From Candidatus Zixiibacteriota bacterium (GTDB lineage Bacteria; Zixibacteria; MSB-5A5; DG-27), in assembly GCA_030605835.1 (NCBI GenBank), contig JAUWHO010000027.1:1-64000 (forward strand): DNA of 64,000 bases, written 5' to 3'. The notes under the pieces were generated by a model. That model saw only the letters and a list, made by a program, of their open reading frames with translations, searched no databases and was not told the origin of the DNA. Each line of letters starts with the position of its first letter. The stretch's first letter is position 1. The position numbers and the translations under genes are program-made. Positions 19,325 to 29,696 of the stretch are shown here, piece by piece.

Positions 19325-20503
19325 CTACTTGCCTACGATCTCTATGGTTCCGATGCCATCGATGTTCATCTCAATGGTGGACTTCCCATCCCCGGCAATC
19401 CCTTCCAGGCGGGTGCGATCAAGGAGGGTGGGGGTGATGGGGAAGTTGCTGGCATGGATACTCCCGCCAGAATCGACCGTGGCCACCATCCTGGTGGAGG
19501 TGTTCTTGGGAAGAGTTACCTCAATATCGGAGTATTTATTGGAGATGCTGAGGTGGGAATCTCTAATCTCGGCGAAATCTACACTGATCTTCGAATAGAC
19601 TGTCTCCAGCCTATTTGAACCTCCGGTGAGGGTTACGTTCGAGGCGATGATCTTCTGGTAGCTGGTCTCTGCGGACAGCTGCCCCTTCACATTCTCAAGC
19701 TCGATTTTGCCGTAACTGGTCTCAAAAGAGAGAGGAGAATCACCGGCGTCGACGTCCATGGCCTTTATCTTTCCGTAGCTGGTGGAGGCTGCCACCTTCC
19801 CCTTCACGTTTTCTATTGTGATACTGCCGTAGCTTGATTCCAAGACGATCTCTTCGCCCTTGGCGTCGACGTCAGTTACAGAAATGCTGCCGTAGCTGCT
19901 TTCGGCGTGAAGTTCTCCTTCGATCTTCTCCAAGACGATTTTATCATAGGAGGTGCGGATATCGGTCTTTCCTCGGGCCCGCCTGAGGATGACACTGCCG
20001 TAATCGTTGTCGACGGTCACCTCTCCAAAGGGACCCTCCAGGTCCAAATCGAAGTAGGCGGTGCGGGACTCAATTTTCATTCCCGCCGGGAGGTGGACCT
20101 CCAGGGTCAATCTGACGCTGCGATCACCTCCCCGCCAGGGTGCCCGGGAGGGGCTCTTCACCCGCAGGCTGACCTCTCCACCCTCATGATCCAGCGTGAT
20201 GTCCACCACCTCAGCGAACCGCTTGGCTTCTTTTTCGGATTTTGCCTTGGCCACCAGTTCGAATTGCACTTCCACCTGTTTTCCCTTCCAAGTTTCCACA
20301 AGGAGGTCCCCAGTGATGTTGTCCGGGGTTGTCACACTGAAAAGCTTCATCTTCCCCTCGGAGACCCTAAGGGTCCCACTTTTTACGTATTTCTCGTAAG
20401 CGAAGGTGCGAGCGGGAGATCCAAGAATAAATAGGAAGGCAAAGAATAGAAAGCAAAACAACGGGAATCTTGTTGGACTTCTAGAAAAGATTCTGTTTTT
20501 CAT
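19325..20503 (-). CDS. DUF4097-type adhesin-like beta-repeat protein, secreted
   Basis: Signal peptide; repeating SSYGSISV/TSYGKIKA/TSYGKIELENVKG units. Confidence 0.82.
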   Translation of the reverse strand: MKNRIFSRSPTRFPLFCFLFFAFLFILGSPARTFAYEKYVKSGTLRVSEGKMKLFSVTTPDNITGDLLVETWKGKQVEVQFELVAKAKSEKEAKRFAEVVDITLDHEGGEVSLRVKSPSRAPWRGGDRSVRLTLEVHLPAGMKIESRTAYFDLDLEGPFGEVTVDNDYGSVILRRARGKTDIRTSYDKIVLEKIEGELHAESSYGSISVTDVDAKGEEIVLESSYGSITIENVKGKVAASTSYGKIKAMDVDAGDSPLSFETSYGKIELENVKGQLSAETSYQKIIASNVTLTGGSNRLETVYSKISVDFAEIRDSHLSISNKYSDIEVTLPKNTSTRMVATVDSGGSIHASNFPITPTLLDRTRLEGIAGDGKSTIEMNIDGIGTIEIVGK

Positions 20504-20569
20504 AGTCAGCTCCTTTATGGCAATTTAACCTTCTCCCTATAAAGAATACGAGAGTGGCCAGAGCAGGTT

Positions 20570-21451
20570 TCACGATGTTAAGGAAACGCTGTCGGTATCA
20601 TTTGCCCACGTGTGAGGATGAGTGTCGAAAAAACCTCTCTGCCGGCTTATCTCATATAAGGATATTGCGCAAGCGGTGGCGACATTAAGCGACTCCAGAG
20701 AGGCAATGGTCGGAATTCTCACAGAGGCGTCTGCCAAGCCGCCAAGATCCTCGGAAACTCCGGTCGGCTCGCTGCCGATGAGCAAACAGACCCGGCCCGG
20801 AAATCTCCTTCGACTTATCTCGGTTTCCGCGTTGGGGTCGCAGGTGATCACCTCGAAGTCTTTGTCCTTCAATGTGTTGATCAGCTCCCTGGCGGAGAGC
20901 TCCAATCCGACCGCGGCGGTTGCCTCAGAAAAGACGGGGAGGTAGAAAAGGGAACCCATGCTGGCTCTGACCACTTTGGGGTTGAAAAGCTCAACGCAGT
21001 CTTTGGTCAAAAAAACTGCTCCCACTCCGAAACCGTGGGCAGTTCGGATGATGGTTCCCAGATTCCCCGGATCTTTCAAATCTTCAATCAGGAGGGCTAA
21101 GTTGACCTCCTCCCAGGGGAGATCGTCGAGGTCGAATTTCTTGGCTCTCACCAACCCCAGCACCCCCTGGGGAGTTTCGGTCTCACAGAGGGACTCTATC
21201 TCTTCATGGCTTGCCGAAAAAAGCGGTATCTTCTGGAGAGCTGCGTTTTTTCCCAGTTTCGATTTCGAGAAGCTATCCAGGCCTCTTTGCGACAGGTAAA
21301 TCTGTTCCACAGTCCAATCGGAGGCGACTGCGGTTTCTACGAGCCTTTTGCCCTCTATCAGGAAAGCCCCCTTCTGCTGCCGATACTTTTTCAGCCTCAG
21401 CTTGCTGAGATATTTCAATCTCTGCTTTGAGAGGTTTTCTATCTTGGCCAT
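20570..21451 (-). CDS. TrmH/SpoU family RNA 2'-O-methyltransferase
   Basis: LLIEDLKDPGNLGTIIRTAHGFGV, ALLIGSEPTGVS-like, RIPTIASLESLNVATACAISLYE. Confidence 0.95.
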   Translation of the reverse strand: MAKIENLSKQRLKYLSKLRLKKYRQQKGAFLIEGKRLVETAVASDWTVEQIYLSQRGLDSFSKSKLGKNAALQKIPLFSASHEEIESLCETETPQGVLGLVRAKKFDLDDLPWEEVNLALLIEDLKDPGNLGTIIRTAHGFGVGAVFLTKDCVELFNPKVVRASMGSLFYLPVFSEATAAVGLELSARELINTLKDKDFEVITCDPNAETEISRRRFPGRVCLLIGSEPTGVSEDLGGLADASVRIPTIASLESLNVATACAISLYEISRQRGFFDTHPHTWANDTDSVSLTS

Positions 21452-21526
21452 ACAACGATAATTGTTGATTTTGGCATTTAAGCCAATTAGAATATAGAAA
21501 AGATCGGGGGGAGTGAAAGAGATTTT

Positions 21527-24181
21527 ATGTTCAAATCAAATCTTTTCCCTATTCTAAAAGATGCTCTGATCGTTATTACTCTCTCTTTCTTCTTTCTTGG
21601 TGACCTTCAAGCAGAAACCTCTTCAGAGAGGATAATGGAGCTGCGCCAGAATATCTGGCCGGCAACTACCATGCTTCTCACCGAGACACCGCAACGGGAA
21701 ACCCTCAAATTGGCTCTGGTTCTCTCCGGTGGCGGAGCCAGAGGCCTGGCTCACGTAGGAGTGTTGCAGGTCTTCGAGGAGCACGGCCTGGTCCCCGATT
21801 TGATCGTCGGCAACAGCATGGGAGGGATTATCGGGGGATTTTATGCCTGCGGTTATAGCGCCGCGGAACTGGAACAGATCGCTGACACCCTCCACTGGAG
21901 AGAGCTTTTCAGGGACGCCCCCTCCCGGCTTTCACTCTTCCTCACCCAAAGGCAGGAGAGCGAAAACCACCTCCTGCAGCTCCGCTTCAAAGGACTCAAA
22001 CCCCAGATTCCAAGGGCCTTGACCTCCGGTCAGCAACTGACAAATCTGGTGAACGACCTGATCATAAGAAAGGGAGTGACCTCGGATGTCGATTTCGACA
22101 GCCTGAAAATTCCCTTCAGAGCGGTTGCCACCGACCTGGTCAGCGGTAAGCAGGTGATTCTCTCTTCCGGGGATTTGGCCCAGGCCTTGAGGGCCACCAT
22201 GGCAGTCCCTTTAGCTTTCACTCCGGTGGAGGCTGAAGAGAAGCTCCTGGTGGATGGTGGTTTGGTCGACCCTCTCCCGGTCGGGGTCGCCAAGGACTTG
22301 GGGATAGATATAGTGGTTGTGGTCAACACCACCTCCAGTCTCCTTCCAAAGGAAAAGATGACCTCCCCCTTCGACATCGCCAGTCAGGCCACCACTATTA
22401 TGACCATGGAGAAGATGCAAGAGCAACTCTCCCGGGCGGAGGTGGTGATAACCCCGGTTTTGGGCTTTCACTCCAACGACGATTTTGAAGGGGTGGGAGG
22501 CATGATAAGGGCCGGCAGGAGGGCCGCCGAGGCTGAGATCTCCAATGTAGAATCCCGCATTCGACGGGGGACGGCGGAGAATGGTGAAGAGTTAATCGAA
22601 ATCGAAGAAGTCTCACTTGAGGGGGTAAGTGATTTCACCTTGCTTGACCTGAATGTCGAGCTAAGAGCACTCCAGTCCGATGCTGTCGATCTGCAGTCGA
22701 TACGCGAAGACTTGGAGGCTTTGCTAAAAACCGGCTTTTTCTCCAGGGGGGAGGCGATATTGAAATCTCATCCTTACGGGAAGGAACTGGTCTATCAGCT
22801 TCAGGAGAATCCGACTCTTCGGAGGGTGGAGATTTGCGGGAATAGCGTCTACCCGGAGAAACAACTGCTCGGATACCTCTCCCCTCATTGTGGAGAGAGG
22901 TTGAATACTGCTCGGATTCAGCAGAGCTTGAGAGACTGTTTAGAGCTTTACCTGAGTGCTGGCTACACCTTAGCAGATTGGACCGAGGTGGAATTTGACA
23001 CCGCCACCGGGACGCTTCATTTAGAGATATGCGAGGGGATGGTTGACGAAATTATCGTGGAGGGAAACAAAAATACCAGAGACTGGGTGATAACCAGAGC
23101 CCTGCCTCAGGAAGTCGGCTCACCCTTCAACTCCAATTTGGTCAACAGGGGAATAGAAAACGTTTACAGCACCCGCCTTTTCGAGCAGGTGACATATCGT
23201 TTGGAGCCCGGCTCGGAGAGAAATAAGCTAGTCATTTCGGTCAAGGAGAGACCCTCACAGTTAGCTCGGTTCGGTCTTTGTTACGATTCCGAGTACAAGT
23301 TAGCGGGCTTCATTGAGATGGGCGAGACCAACCTCCTGGGTATTGGACAGCAGGTGTTCGGAAAACTGCGCCTGAGCGACCGTTTCAAACAGGGGAGCCT
23401 CAATTTCAAGGCTGACCGTCTTTTTAAGACCATGGCGACCTACAAGTTGAGGTTTTTCTACGATCACGGGAAACATCACTTTTATGAGAATAACCGTCAC
23501 GCCTCCGGTTGGAAGGAGAATCGATACGGGATGAACTTGTCGGTGGGGCAACAGATCGCCCGTCTGGGGACGGCCTCGTTTGAGTTCCAGATTGATCGCG
23601 CCGACATAACCGATTACCGAACTGATGTCAGGTATTCGCACAAAACCAGAGCGGTAATCCTCCGCTCTTTGGTGGACACCTTGAATAAATACCCTTTTCC
23701 TGATAGGGGTAAATACCATCATCTCTATTTCGAGTTGGCCGGGGATGTTCTTGGGGGCAACACCGTTTTTTCGAAATTCTATACCTCTTTAGAGTCCTAT
23801 TACCCTCTTCCTTATGGATTCAACTTTCATCCCCGGATTGCGGTCGGTCTTTCCAACAAAGAGCTCCCCCTATCTGAGAAGTTCTTTCCTGGGGAGGGTG
23901 GTCTTTTCTATGGGTTCTACCAGGAGGAACTCATTGGGGACAAGATGTTCTTAGGGAATCTGGGATTGCGTTACAGCCCGGTTCCTAATATCTATATCGA
24001 GGGGCGCTACGATATGGGAGATGTCTATTCCGAGTTCGAGGAGGTCAAGTTGAGAGAACTTAAGCACGCCTTAGGGGTGAAATTCTCGATAGATACTTAT
24101 CTAGGACCCTTAGAGGTTTCTTACGGCGCCTCTTCGGAGGGGACGGATTTGCTCACTTTGAATCTGGGATACAGCTTCTGA
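21527..24181 (+). CDS. Patatin-like phospholipase with POTRA and Omp85 beta-barrel domains (type Vd/PlpD-like)
   Basis: LVLSGGGARGLAHVGVLQVFEE, GNSMGG, DGGLVDPLPV; POTRA-like VEICGNSVYPEKQLLGYL, EIIVEGNKNTRDWVITRAL; C-terminal barrel ending LLTLNLGYSF. Confidence 0.93.
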   Translation: MFKSNLFPILKDALIVITLSFFFLGDLQAETSSERIMELRQNIWPATTMLLTETPQRETLKLALVLSGGGARGLAHVGVLQVFEEHGLVPDLIVGNSMGGIIGGFYACGYSAAELEQIADTLHWRELFRDAPSRLSLFLTQRQESENHLLQLRFKGLKPQIPRALTSGQQLTNLVNDLIIRKGVTSDVDFDSLKIPFRAVATDLVSGKQVILSSGDLAQALRATMAVPLAFTPVEAEEKLLVDGGLVDPLPVGVAKDLGIDIVVVVNTTSSLLPKEKMTSPFDIASQATTIMTMEKMQEQLSRAEVVITPVLGFHSNDDFEGVGGMIRAGRRAAEAEISNVESRIRRGTAENGEELIEIEEVSLEGVSDFTLLDLNVELRALQSDAVDLQSIREDLEALLKTGFFSRGEAILKSHPYGKELVYQLQENPTLRRVEICGNSVYPEKQLLGYLSPHCGERLNTARIQQSLRDCLELYLSAGYTLADWTEVEFDTATGTLHLEICEGMVDEIIVEGNKNTRDWVITRALPQEVGSPFNSNLVNRGIENVYSTRLFEQVTYRLEPGSERNKLVISVKERPSQLARFGLCYDSEYKLAGFIEMGETNLLGIGQQVFGKLRLSDRFKQGSLNFKADRLFKTMATYKLRFFYDHGKHHFYENNRHASGWKENRYGMNLSVGQQIARLGTASFEFQIDRADITDYRTDVRYSHKTRAVILRSLVDTLNKYPFPDRGKYHHLYFELAGDVLGGNTVFSKFYTSLESYYPLPYGFNFHPRIAVGLSNKELPLSEKFFPGEGGLFYGFYQEELIGDKMFLGNLGLRYSPVPNIYIEGRYDMGDVYSEFEEVKLRELKHALGVKFSIDTYLGPLEVSYGASSEGTDLLTLNLGYSF

Positions 24182-24451
24182 TGCTCAACAACCCCTGGCA
24201 GCCACCAGAGGTGGCCCGCCCTGTCCGCTTTAGGCGACTCTGTTCCCTCGGGCAGGCCTCTGGCGGGAGGCAAGGGGGCTACCCAGGTATTGAAAACGAC
24301 TAACCCTGGGGTAGCTCACTGGCCTCCACCACTGGGCCTATCGAGAAACTTATTGACAGTCGATTGTCATTCGCATTTAATAAGGCTCAGGATGGTTACG
24401 CCTTAAGCGACTTAGCAGCCTAAGGCTAAAAGAGGTAAACATACGACTGAA

Positions 24452-24787
24452 ATGACTCTTAGAAGAACCATAGGAGAAATTGAGCCGCTTCTACCCCGCA
24501 TCAAGAAGCTCCTCGAGAGGATTTACGGTGATCGCCTAGTGGAGGTCATTCTGTATGGCTCTTTTGCTAAGAGCACCCCAACCGAGGACTCAGATATTGA
24601 CGTTGCGGTGGTGCTTAAGGGGGAGGTATATAAGGCAAAAGAGATAGATACGATATACGAGGTCTTATATGAGTTGATGCTGGAGACCGGGGAGTTGATC
24701 TCGGTGTTCCCTTTGTCCGAGGAGGAGGTGGGGAATTCGGTCTGGCCTCTCTATCACCACATCAGAACCGAAGGAATCAAGATATGA
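24452..24787 (+). CDS. Nucleotidyltransferase (MNT) domain protein, putative antitoxin
   Basis: VILYGSFAKSTPTEDSDIDVAVVL matches GSxAx(n)SDIDL; overlaps downstream HEPN by ATGA. Confidence 0.9.
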   Translation: MTLRRTIGEIEPLLPRIKKLLERIYGDRLVEVILYGSFAKSTPTEDSDIDVAVVLKGEVYKAKEIDTIYEVLYELMLETGELISVFPLSEEEVGNSVWPLYHHIRTEGIKI

Positions 24788-25170
24788 AAGAAGTGGAGAC
24801 CTTGATACAGAGGTCTGAAAGAGCTATCGCGAGCGCAAAACTCCTACTGCATGGAAATGACTTCGATAGTTCCGTTTCTCGTTCCTACTATGCAATGTTT
24901 TATGCCACCGAAGCTCTACTTCTTACCGAGAAGTTGAAATTCTCTTCTCACCGGAGTGTTATCTCCCTTTTTGGGGAGCACTTTGTCAAAAGCGGCACTT
25001 TTAAGCAAGAGATGGGTAGGAGATTGAGCAAGACTTTTGAGAAGCGCTTGGTGGGTGATTACAGCTTTGCTCCCGAGGTGAACGAGGAGGAAGCAAAGGA
25101 GGCGCTGGGCTGGGCCAGGGAATTCGTGAAGGAGATAGGGGAATACCTTGCGAAGAGCCATGTAGGTTAA
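24784..25170 (+). CDS. HEPN domain protein, putative toxin partner of the MNT
   Basis: SVSRSYYAMFYATEALLLTEKLKFSSHRSVISLFGEHFVKSG ... FEKRLVGDYSF is typical of HEPN (SRxYYAMF, ..DY). Confidence 0.9.
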   Translation: MKEVETLIQRSERAIASAKLLLHGNDFDSSVSRSYYAMFYATEALLLTEKLKFSSHRSVISLFGEHFVKSGTFKQEMGRRLSKTFEKRLVGDYSFAPEVNEEEAKEALGWAREFVKEIGEYLAKSHVG

Positions 25171-25395
25171 AATGAAACACCAGCAAGCTCCCATCTTTCT
25201 TTTGGAGAGTTATTGCTCCTGACGAAGACCGTAATTGGCGTAACGGGCTTGTTTCCAAAAGCGTCCGCTGGAACTTCGGTGACAGCCGTCGTAAAACCTG
25301 CTTTTGTACTGGAGGATTACCCCGTCACTACAAACCTTGTTATTTCAACGCCTCCCTATAAATGGGCCCTGTGAGAATTCCTGTATGAGTTATCC

Positions 25396-26565
25396 ATGCA
25401 CCAGGCACTGATCACTGATTCCGCAGGCATACTGTTCATCCTTGCTGGTAACGCTGCCTTGTGGTTTTTCTTAGAGAAGAAGACCGGCTGGAAGCTTTTC
25501 AGCTTCATTCCGCCGCTGCTTTTTATCTACATCCTTCCGGCGTTTTTTTCAAACCTCGGCCTCATCCCCGGCAAATCCGGAGTCTACGACTGGATGGGTG
25601 GCAACCTCCTGCCGCTGTTCTTGGTGCTGTTACTTCTGGACGTGGACGTCCGGGGCACGATCAAGGTCATGGGACGGGGGGTGTTCGTGATGCTGATCGG
25701 CACTCTGGGAGTCGTGGTTGGAGCTCCAGTCGGTTACGCACTCGTCAAAGGGTGGCTCGGTCCCGAGGCCTGGAAGGGTTTTGGCGCCTTGGCCGGTTCC
25801 TGGATCGGCGGCACCGGAAATATGGCCGCAGTCGCCGAGGGACTCGGCACCTCCGGCACCGATTTCGGCCTCGCCGTCATCGCCGACAACGTGGTTTATC
25901 TGGTCTGGTTACCGCTTCTCCTGCAGTCCAAGAACATGGCGCGTTGGTTTCACAGATTCACCGGCGTTTCCCAGGATCATCTGGATCGACTGAAGACCGC
26001 CGCCGCCGGCTTGGTAGTTGAAAAAGGCAAGCCAGCGATGAGGCATCTGCTTTACCTTATAGCTTTGGGGTTGGGGGTGGCGTACTTGGCGGGGATGATC
26101 GCCAGCGCCATACCCGAAATACCTCCGGTGTTGACCACGGGGACCTTAAAGATACTGCTGGTAACGACCTTCGGCCTTATGCTCTCCTTTTCGCCGGCCA
26201 AGAGGATCCCCGGCAGCCACGAATTGGCGATGGCGCTGGTTTATCTCTTCGTCGCCCGAATGGGAGCGAAAGCCACCGTGGCCGGTCTGGCGGGACAGGC
26301 GGTGCCCTTCGTCGCCGGCGCCTATGTCTGGATCTTCATCCACGGTGTGTTTATTCTGGTGGCGGCGCGGCTTCTCCGCATTGACGTCCACACCGCCGCC
26401 ATCGCCAGCGCCGCCAACATCGGCGGTGCCGCCAGCGCCCCGGTGGTGGCAGCCTACCACGACGAACGTTTAGTGCCGGTTAGCATCCTGATGGCGCTGA
26501 TCGGGTATGCGGTAGGGAATTACGCCGCCTTCCTGACTGCCTACCTCTGTAGCCTTTTGGCGTGA
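25396..26565 (+). CDS. DUF819 family integral membrane protein
   Basis: Multi-TM protein; GSWIGGTGNMAAVAEGLG, AAIASAANIGGAASAPVVAAYHDERLVPVSILMALIGYAVGNY. Confidence 0.9.
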   Translation: MHQALITDSAGILFILAGNAALWFFLEKKTGWKLFSFIPPLLFIYILPAFFSNLGLIPGKSGVYDWMGGNLLPLFLVLLLLDVDVRGTIKVMGRGVFVMLIGTLGVVVGAPVGYALVKGWLGPEAWKGFGALAGSWIGGTGNMAAVAEGLGTSGTDFGLAVIADNVVYLVWLPLLLQSKNMARWFHRFTGVSQDHLDRLKTAAAGLVVEKGKPAMRHLLYLIALGLGVAYLAGMIASAIPEIPPVLTTGTLKILLVTTFGLMLSFSPAKRIPGSHELAMALVYLFVARMGAKATVAGLAGQAVPFVAGAYVWIFIHGVFILVAARLLRIDVHTAAIASAANIGGAASAPVVAAYHDERLVPVSILMALIGYAVGNYAAFLTAYLCSLLA

Positions 26566-26589
26566 AATTTGTTTGCTAAAGAATTCCCG

Positions 26590-28266
26590 TTATTTTCTCG
26601 GCCGACAATACTGTCCACCAGGAGGGATGAAGCTGGAGACTTCCGCAGTCGTATCCGCCGGAGTCCACTCTCCGATTGCCTCCTCGTAGATTTTGCATTT
26701 TCCCACCGATTCCCATTTAGCCCCGGCGTTGTAGCTCCAGCCAATATACTCTGAACCGGTACCGGTGGTGGTAACCAGATAGCGGTTACCGACATAGCCA
26801 AACCTGCTTGCCTGCCCTTCCGGGGATTCGGTGTCACCGGCGGAGGGGTCAACCGGAATCCATCCATAGGGCGGCAGGTAGATCTCGCACCAGCGGTGGA
26901 AGACGTCGTCCTCGGAGGCTAAATCCCCTCGAATTGCGATCGAGCCGGTGTAGCGCGCCGGTATGCCCGCCGCCCGGCACATCGATATGAATACGAAACT
27001 GTATTCGGAACAACTGCCGTTGCCTCGTTCGATGATGGCAGGAGCGACATTCCAGCCACCGGCCAGCTCATAATAGAGATGATCGATGATCCAGCGGTAT
27101 ATCCGACGGGCCATCCAGTAAGGGTTGGTCTCGGAGCCGACCGCCTCCTTGACCGCTTTCTGGATTATGGGATTGGTTATGTCGAACTTGGTGTCGTCGG
27201 CCAGAAATGTCTTGCTAATGTCCTTGGGGATATCCTTGAGCTCACCGACCTTCTCGGGGCGTATGAAGAAGCGGGTATCATAGAGGTCTGCGGTGACGAA
27301 ATAGGATGCGGTCGCCTTGCCCCCTGCGGGCAGATTGTCAAAATGAAAGGAGGCGAAGTTCTGCCCCCACTTATCGGTTATATGCTTCGGCCTCACCTCC
27401 GAAAAGTAAACCGGCTCCGTCAGCAAGGTCTGATGGAAGGAGTTCTCCGGAATCGCCAGAAAGAGATCCAGCGATTTCAAATATCCCGGCCCGTAGTTCC
27501 TAACCTCCGCGGTGAAAAGCATATTTTGCCTCTGCCTTTCGGTCTGGGAGTAGTAACCGTCACCGTCGGTCACGATTTGGTAGAGGGAGTCGGATTCATA
27601 ATCGGCGTTATACAGTTTCCCCTTGGCAAAGGCCAGTCCCCAGGCATAGGGGGCTGGAGAGTCGAGGATCATTATCACCTCACCGGTTTCCGGGTAAATC
27701 ATGTATATCCGGTTCTTGATCCTGTCGGCAGACCAGAGATAGGTGCCGTCGAAGGCCAAACCGGTGGTCACACTCGCCGGGGCCGGAAACGATTTTATGG
27801 TGGTGCCGTCCTCGGTCGATATCATCTGAATGGTCTTACGATCCGCCAGCCAGAGATTTTTGCCGTCCCACGCTAAGCCTTCAGGCCTCTCTACCGGTGA
27901 AGGTATGGTCCACACGTTAACCCCGGATTTGACATCGAACTGGATGATGTTGTTCTCCTCCCGATCGACCACCCAGAGATGGGAGCCATCCCACGCCAGA
28001 CCGTAAGGGCGATAGGAGGGAGCCGGCAGCGCTTCCACCACTCTCCCGTTTTTGGGACTCAAGGCATACAGCGAATCGGTTTTGAAATCCGCCAGCCAGA
28101 GGTTTTTGCCGTCGAAGGCCAGCCCAGAAACGCATGGGGAGGGGTTGGGGAAAGTTTTTGAAACCTCCCCGGGCACCGCCGCAAGCACCGTAGCCGAAAA
28201 CATGACCGTTAGTAGTAGTGCTTTGAACATCGATACCTCCGTATCAAGAGTTTGGACACTATTCAT
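26590..28266 (-). CDS. Transglutaminase-like protein with N-terminal beta-propeller-like repeats
   Basis: Repeats GLAFDGKNLWLAD/GLAWDGSHLWVVD; transglutaminase core RGNGSCSEYSFVFISMCRAAGIPARYTGS, HRWCEIYLPPYGWIPVDPSAG. Confidence 0.92.
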   Translation of the reverse strand: MNSVQTLDTEVSMFKALLLTVMFSATVLAAVPGEVSKTFPNPSPCVSGLAFDGKNLWLADFKTDSLYALSPKNGRVVEALPAPSYRPYGLAWDGSHLWVVDREENNIIQFDVKSGVNVWTIPSPVERPEGLAWDGKNLWLADRKTIQMISTEDGTTIKSFPAPASVTTGLAFDGTYLWSADRIKNRIYMIYPETGEVIMILDSPAPYAWGLAFAKGKLYNADYESDSLYQIVTDGDGYYSQTERQRQNMLFTAEVRNYGPGYLKSLDLFLAIPENSFHQTLLTEPVYFSEVRPKHITDKWGQNFASFHFDNLPAGGKATASYFVTADLYDTRFFIRPEKVGELKDIPKDISKTFLADDTKFDITNPIIQKAVKEAVGSETNPYWMARRIYRWIIDHLYYELAGGWNVAPAIIERGNGSCSEYSFVFISMCRAAGIPARYTGSIAIRGDLASEDDVFHRWCEIYLPPYGWIPVDPSAGDTESPEGQASRFGYVGNRYLVTTTGTGSEYIGWSYNAGAKWESVGKCKIYEEAIGEWTPADTTAEVSSFIPPGGQYCRPRK

Positions 28267-28567
28267 CTCTAAGCAATTATAAGCCCGTTTGAGATCTTTT
28301 TCAAGACATTATTACCGGGTGATTCAGCTCCCTGCTTAAGGGAGATAGATTTGCTCACTAAAAGTCTTTGATGCTGGTCAAAGATAATTGTTGAAAAAGT
28401 CGACAAATTTGACGATAATAAAAAAGGAGGTGAAACCGTAGCCGGTCCCATCGGTGCCGCTCTGATTCTCAGTCAGAAACGGTGACTCGATCCGGGGCGA
28501 AAGATATATCATTACCAGTAACAGATGAACCGTCGGTCATATGCAGACCGCTGCACGGAGGCGTAAA

Positions 28568-28762
28568 ATGAAAATGACCACCAGGAAAGAACAGCTTTAC
28601 AACACCATGCTCAAGTTCGAGGGGACGTTCTTTCCGGAATCTTTGAAAAACCGATTGTCGGGAACTGATGCCGACTCCCGCTCCTTGAGAGTTGACCCGG
28701 AAAAGGAGTCCTTAGGCAAGGTCAGACGCAGGCTGATTCTCAAACAGACAAGATCGGCGTAA
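28568..28762 (+). CDS. Small hypothetical protein (64 aa)
   Basis: ATG at 28568 preceded by GGAGG with suitable spacing; basic C-terminus. Confidence 0.5.
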   Translation: MKMTTRKEQLYNTMLKFEGTFFPESLKNRLSGTDADSRSLRVDPEKESLGKVRRRLILKQTRSA

Positions 28763-29108
28763 GACAATAGCCCACGACTCCCGGGACACCATCCGAATTT
28801 CCCCATTGAAACGGACAAGCCACCGTAACGACAAAGCAGCAAAGGTTTCTCTTCTCCTTCTCGAGTTCCTCTCAGCCAATCGTTCAGCAGATAGATTGTC
28901 AAGAGACTGGGACTTTTGCGGGAGAACTCCCCTCTCGATTCACTCTCCATAGGACGGTTCACAAACGAAGGAGAATCAGCACAAGGGAGTGGCGGCGCAC
29001 ACCACCCCTTGCGAGACTGCCTTCGTGATCGAATCATAAGCCCGCTTTTATGTTGACACTCAAATTGGCGGCTGTTAAATTGATTTTTCAAAAGAGAAAC
29101 CCGGGAAA

Positions 29109-29696
29109 ATGAATCTGCCCAACAAGCTCACCCTGAGTCGAATCATCTTGAGCCCCATCTTCATGGCGCTCTTTTTGATAGACAACCTCTACACCCGCTA
29201 TTTGGCTTTGTTGGTCTTCTCCCTGGCGGCCTTAACCGACGTTTACGATGGTTACTTAGCCCGAAAGACCGGAGTCATCACCAACTTCGGGAAGTTCATG
29301 GACCCCTTGGCGGATAAGCTCTTGACCTCCATGGCGTTTATTTCCCTTGTGGCTTTGGGCTACGCCAAGGCCTGGATGATAATCGTGATCGTCGGGAGGG
29401 AGTTTTTCATCACCGGGCTGCGTTCGATCGCGGCCTATAAGGGGATAGTGATTTTTCCCTCAATTCTGGCGCAGGTGAAGACGGCCTCTCAGATGTTGGT
29501 GATATTCATTATCCTGGTCTTTATCAATCTGAAGATGACCCTCCTTCCGGCCGGTTACAACTGGACAATTTTCACCAGCCCCAAGACGATGAGACTGTTT
29601 GACGGGATGATTCTGGTCTGCGTGATCCTCACCGTGGCGACAGGCATAGACTATCTGGTCAAAAACGGTGCCATCCTGAAGGGGGTCTTACGTTGA
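29109..29696 (+). CDS. pgsA: CDP-diacylglycerol--glycerol-3-phosphate 3-phosphatidyltransferase
   Basis: NLPNKLTLSRIILSPIFMAL; CDP-alcohol phosphotransferase motif DVYDGYLARKTGVITNFGKFMDPLADK. Confidence 0.95.
   Translation: MNLPNKLTLSRIILSPIFMALFLIDNLYTRYLALLVFSLAALTDVYDGYLARKTGVITNFGKFMDPLADKLLTSMAFISLVALGYAKAWMIIVIVGREFFITGLRSIAAYKGIVIFPSILAQVKTASQMLVIFIILVFINLKMTLLPAGYNWTIFTSPKTMRLFDGMILVCVILTVATGIDYLVKNGAILKGVLR

Noticed and set aside
24278-24314. Inverted repeat GCTACCCAGG...CCTGGGGTAGC after the patatin gene as a terminator
   Set aside because: Imperfect with a long loop and no T-tract; could equally be REP debris, so not listed as a feature.
27079-27876. Plus-strand ORF (265 aa) antisense to the transglutaminase gene
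   Set aside because: Shadow ORF; conserved transglutaminase core is on the minus strand.
28440-28560. Possible riboswitch or structured RNA upstream of the small ORF
   Set aside because: Could not match any riboswitch consensus by eye; a covariance-model search would be needed.
28597-29091. Minus-strand ORF (164 aa) before pgsA
   Set aside because: Low-complexity basic/serine-rich translation with no motif; overlaps the better-supported small plus-strand ORF with an SD site.
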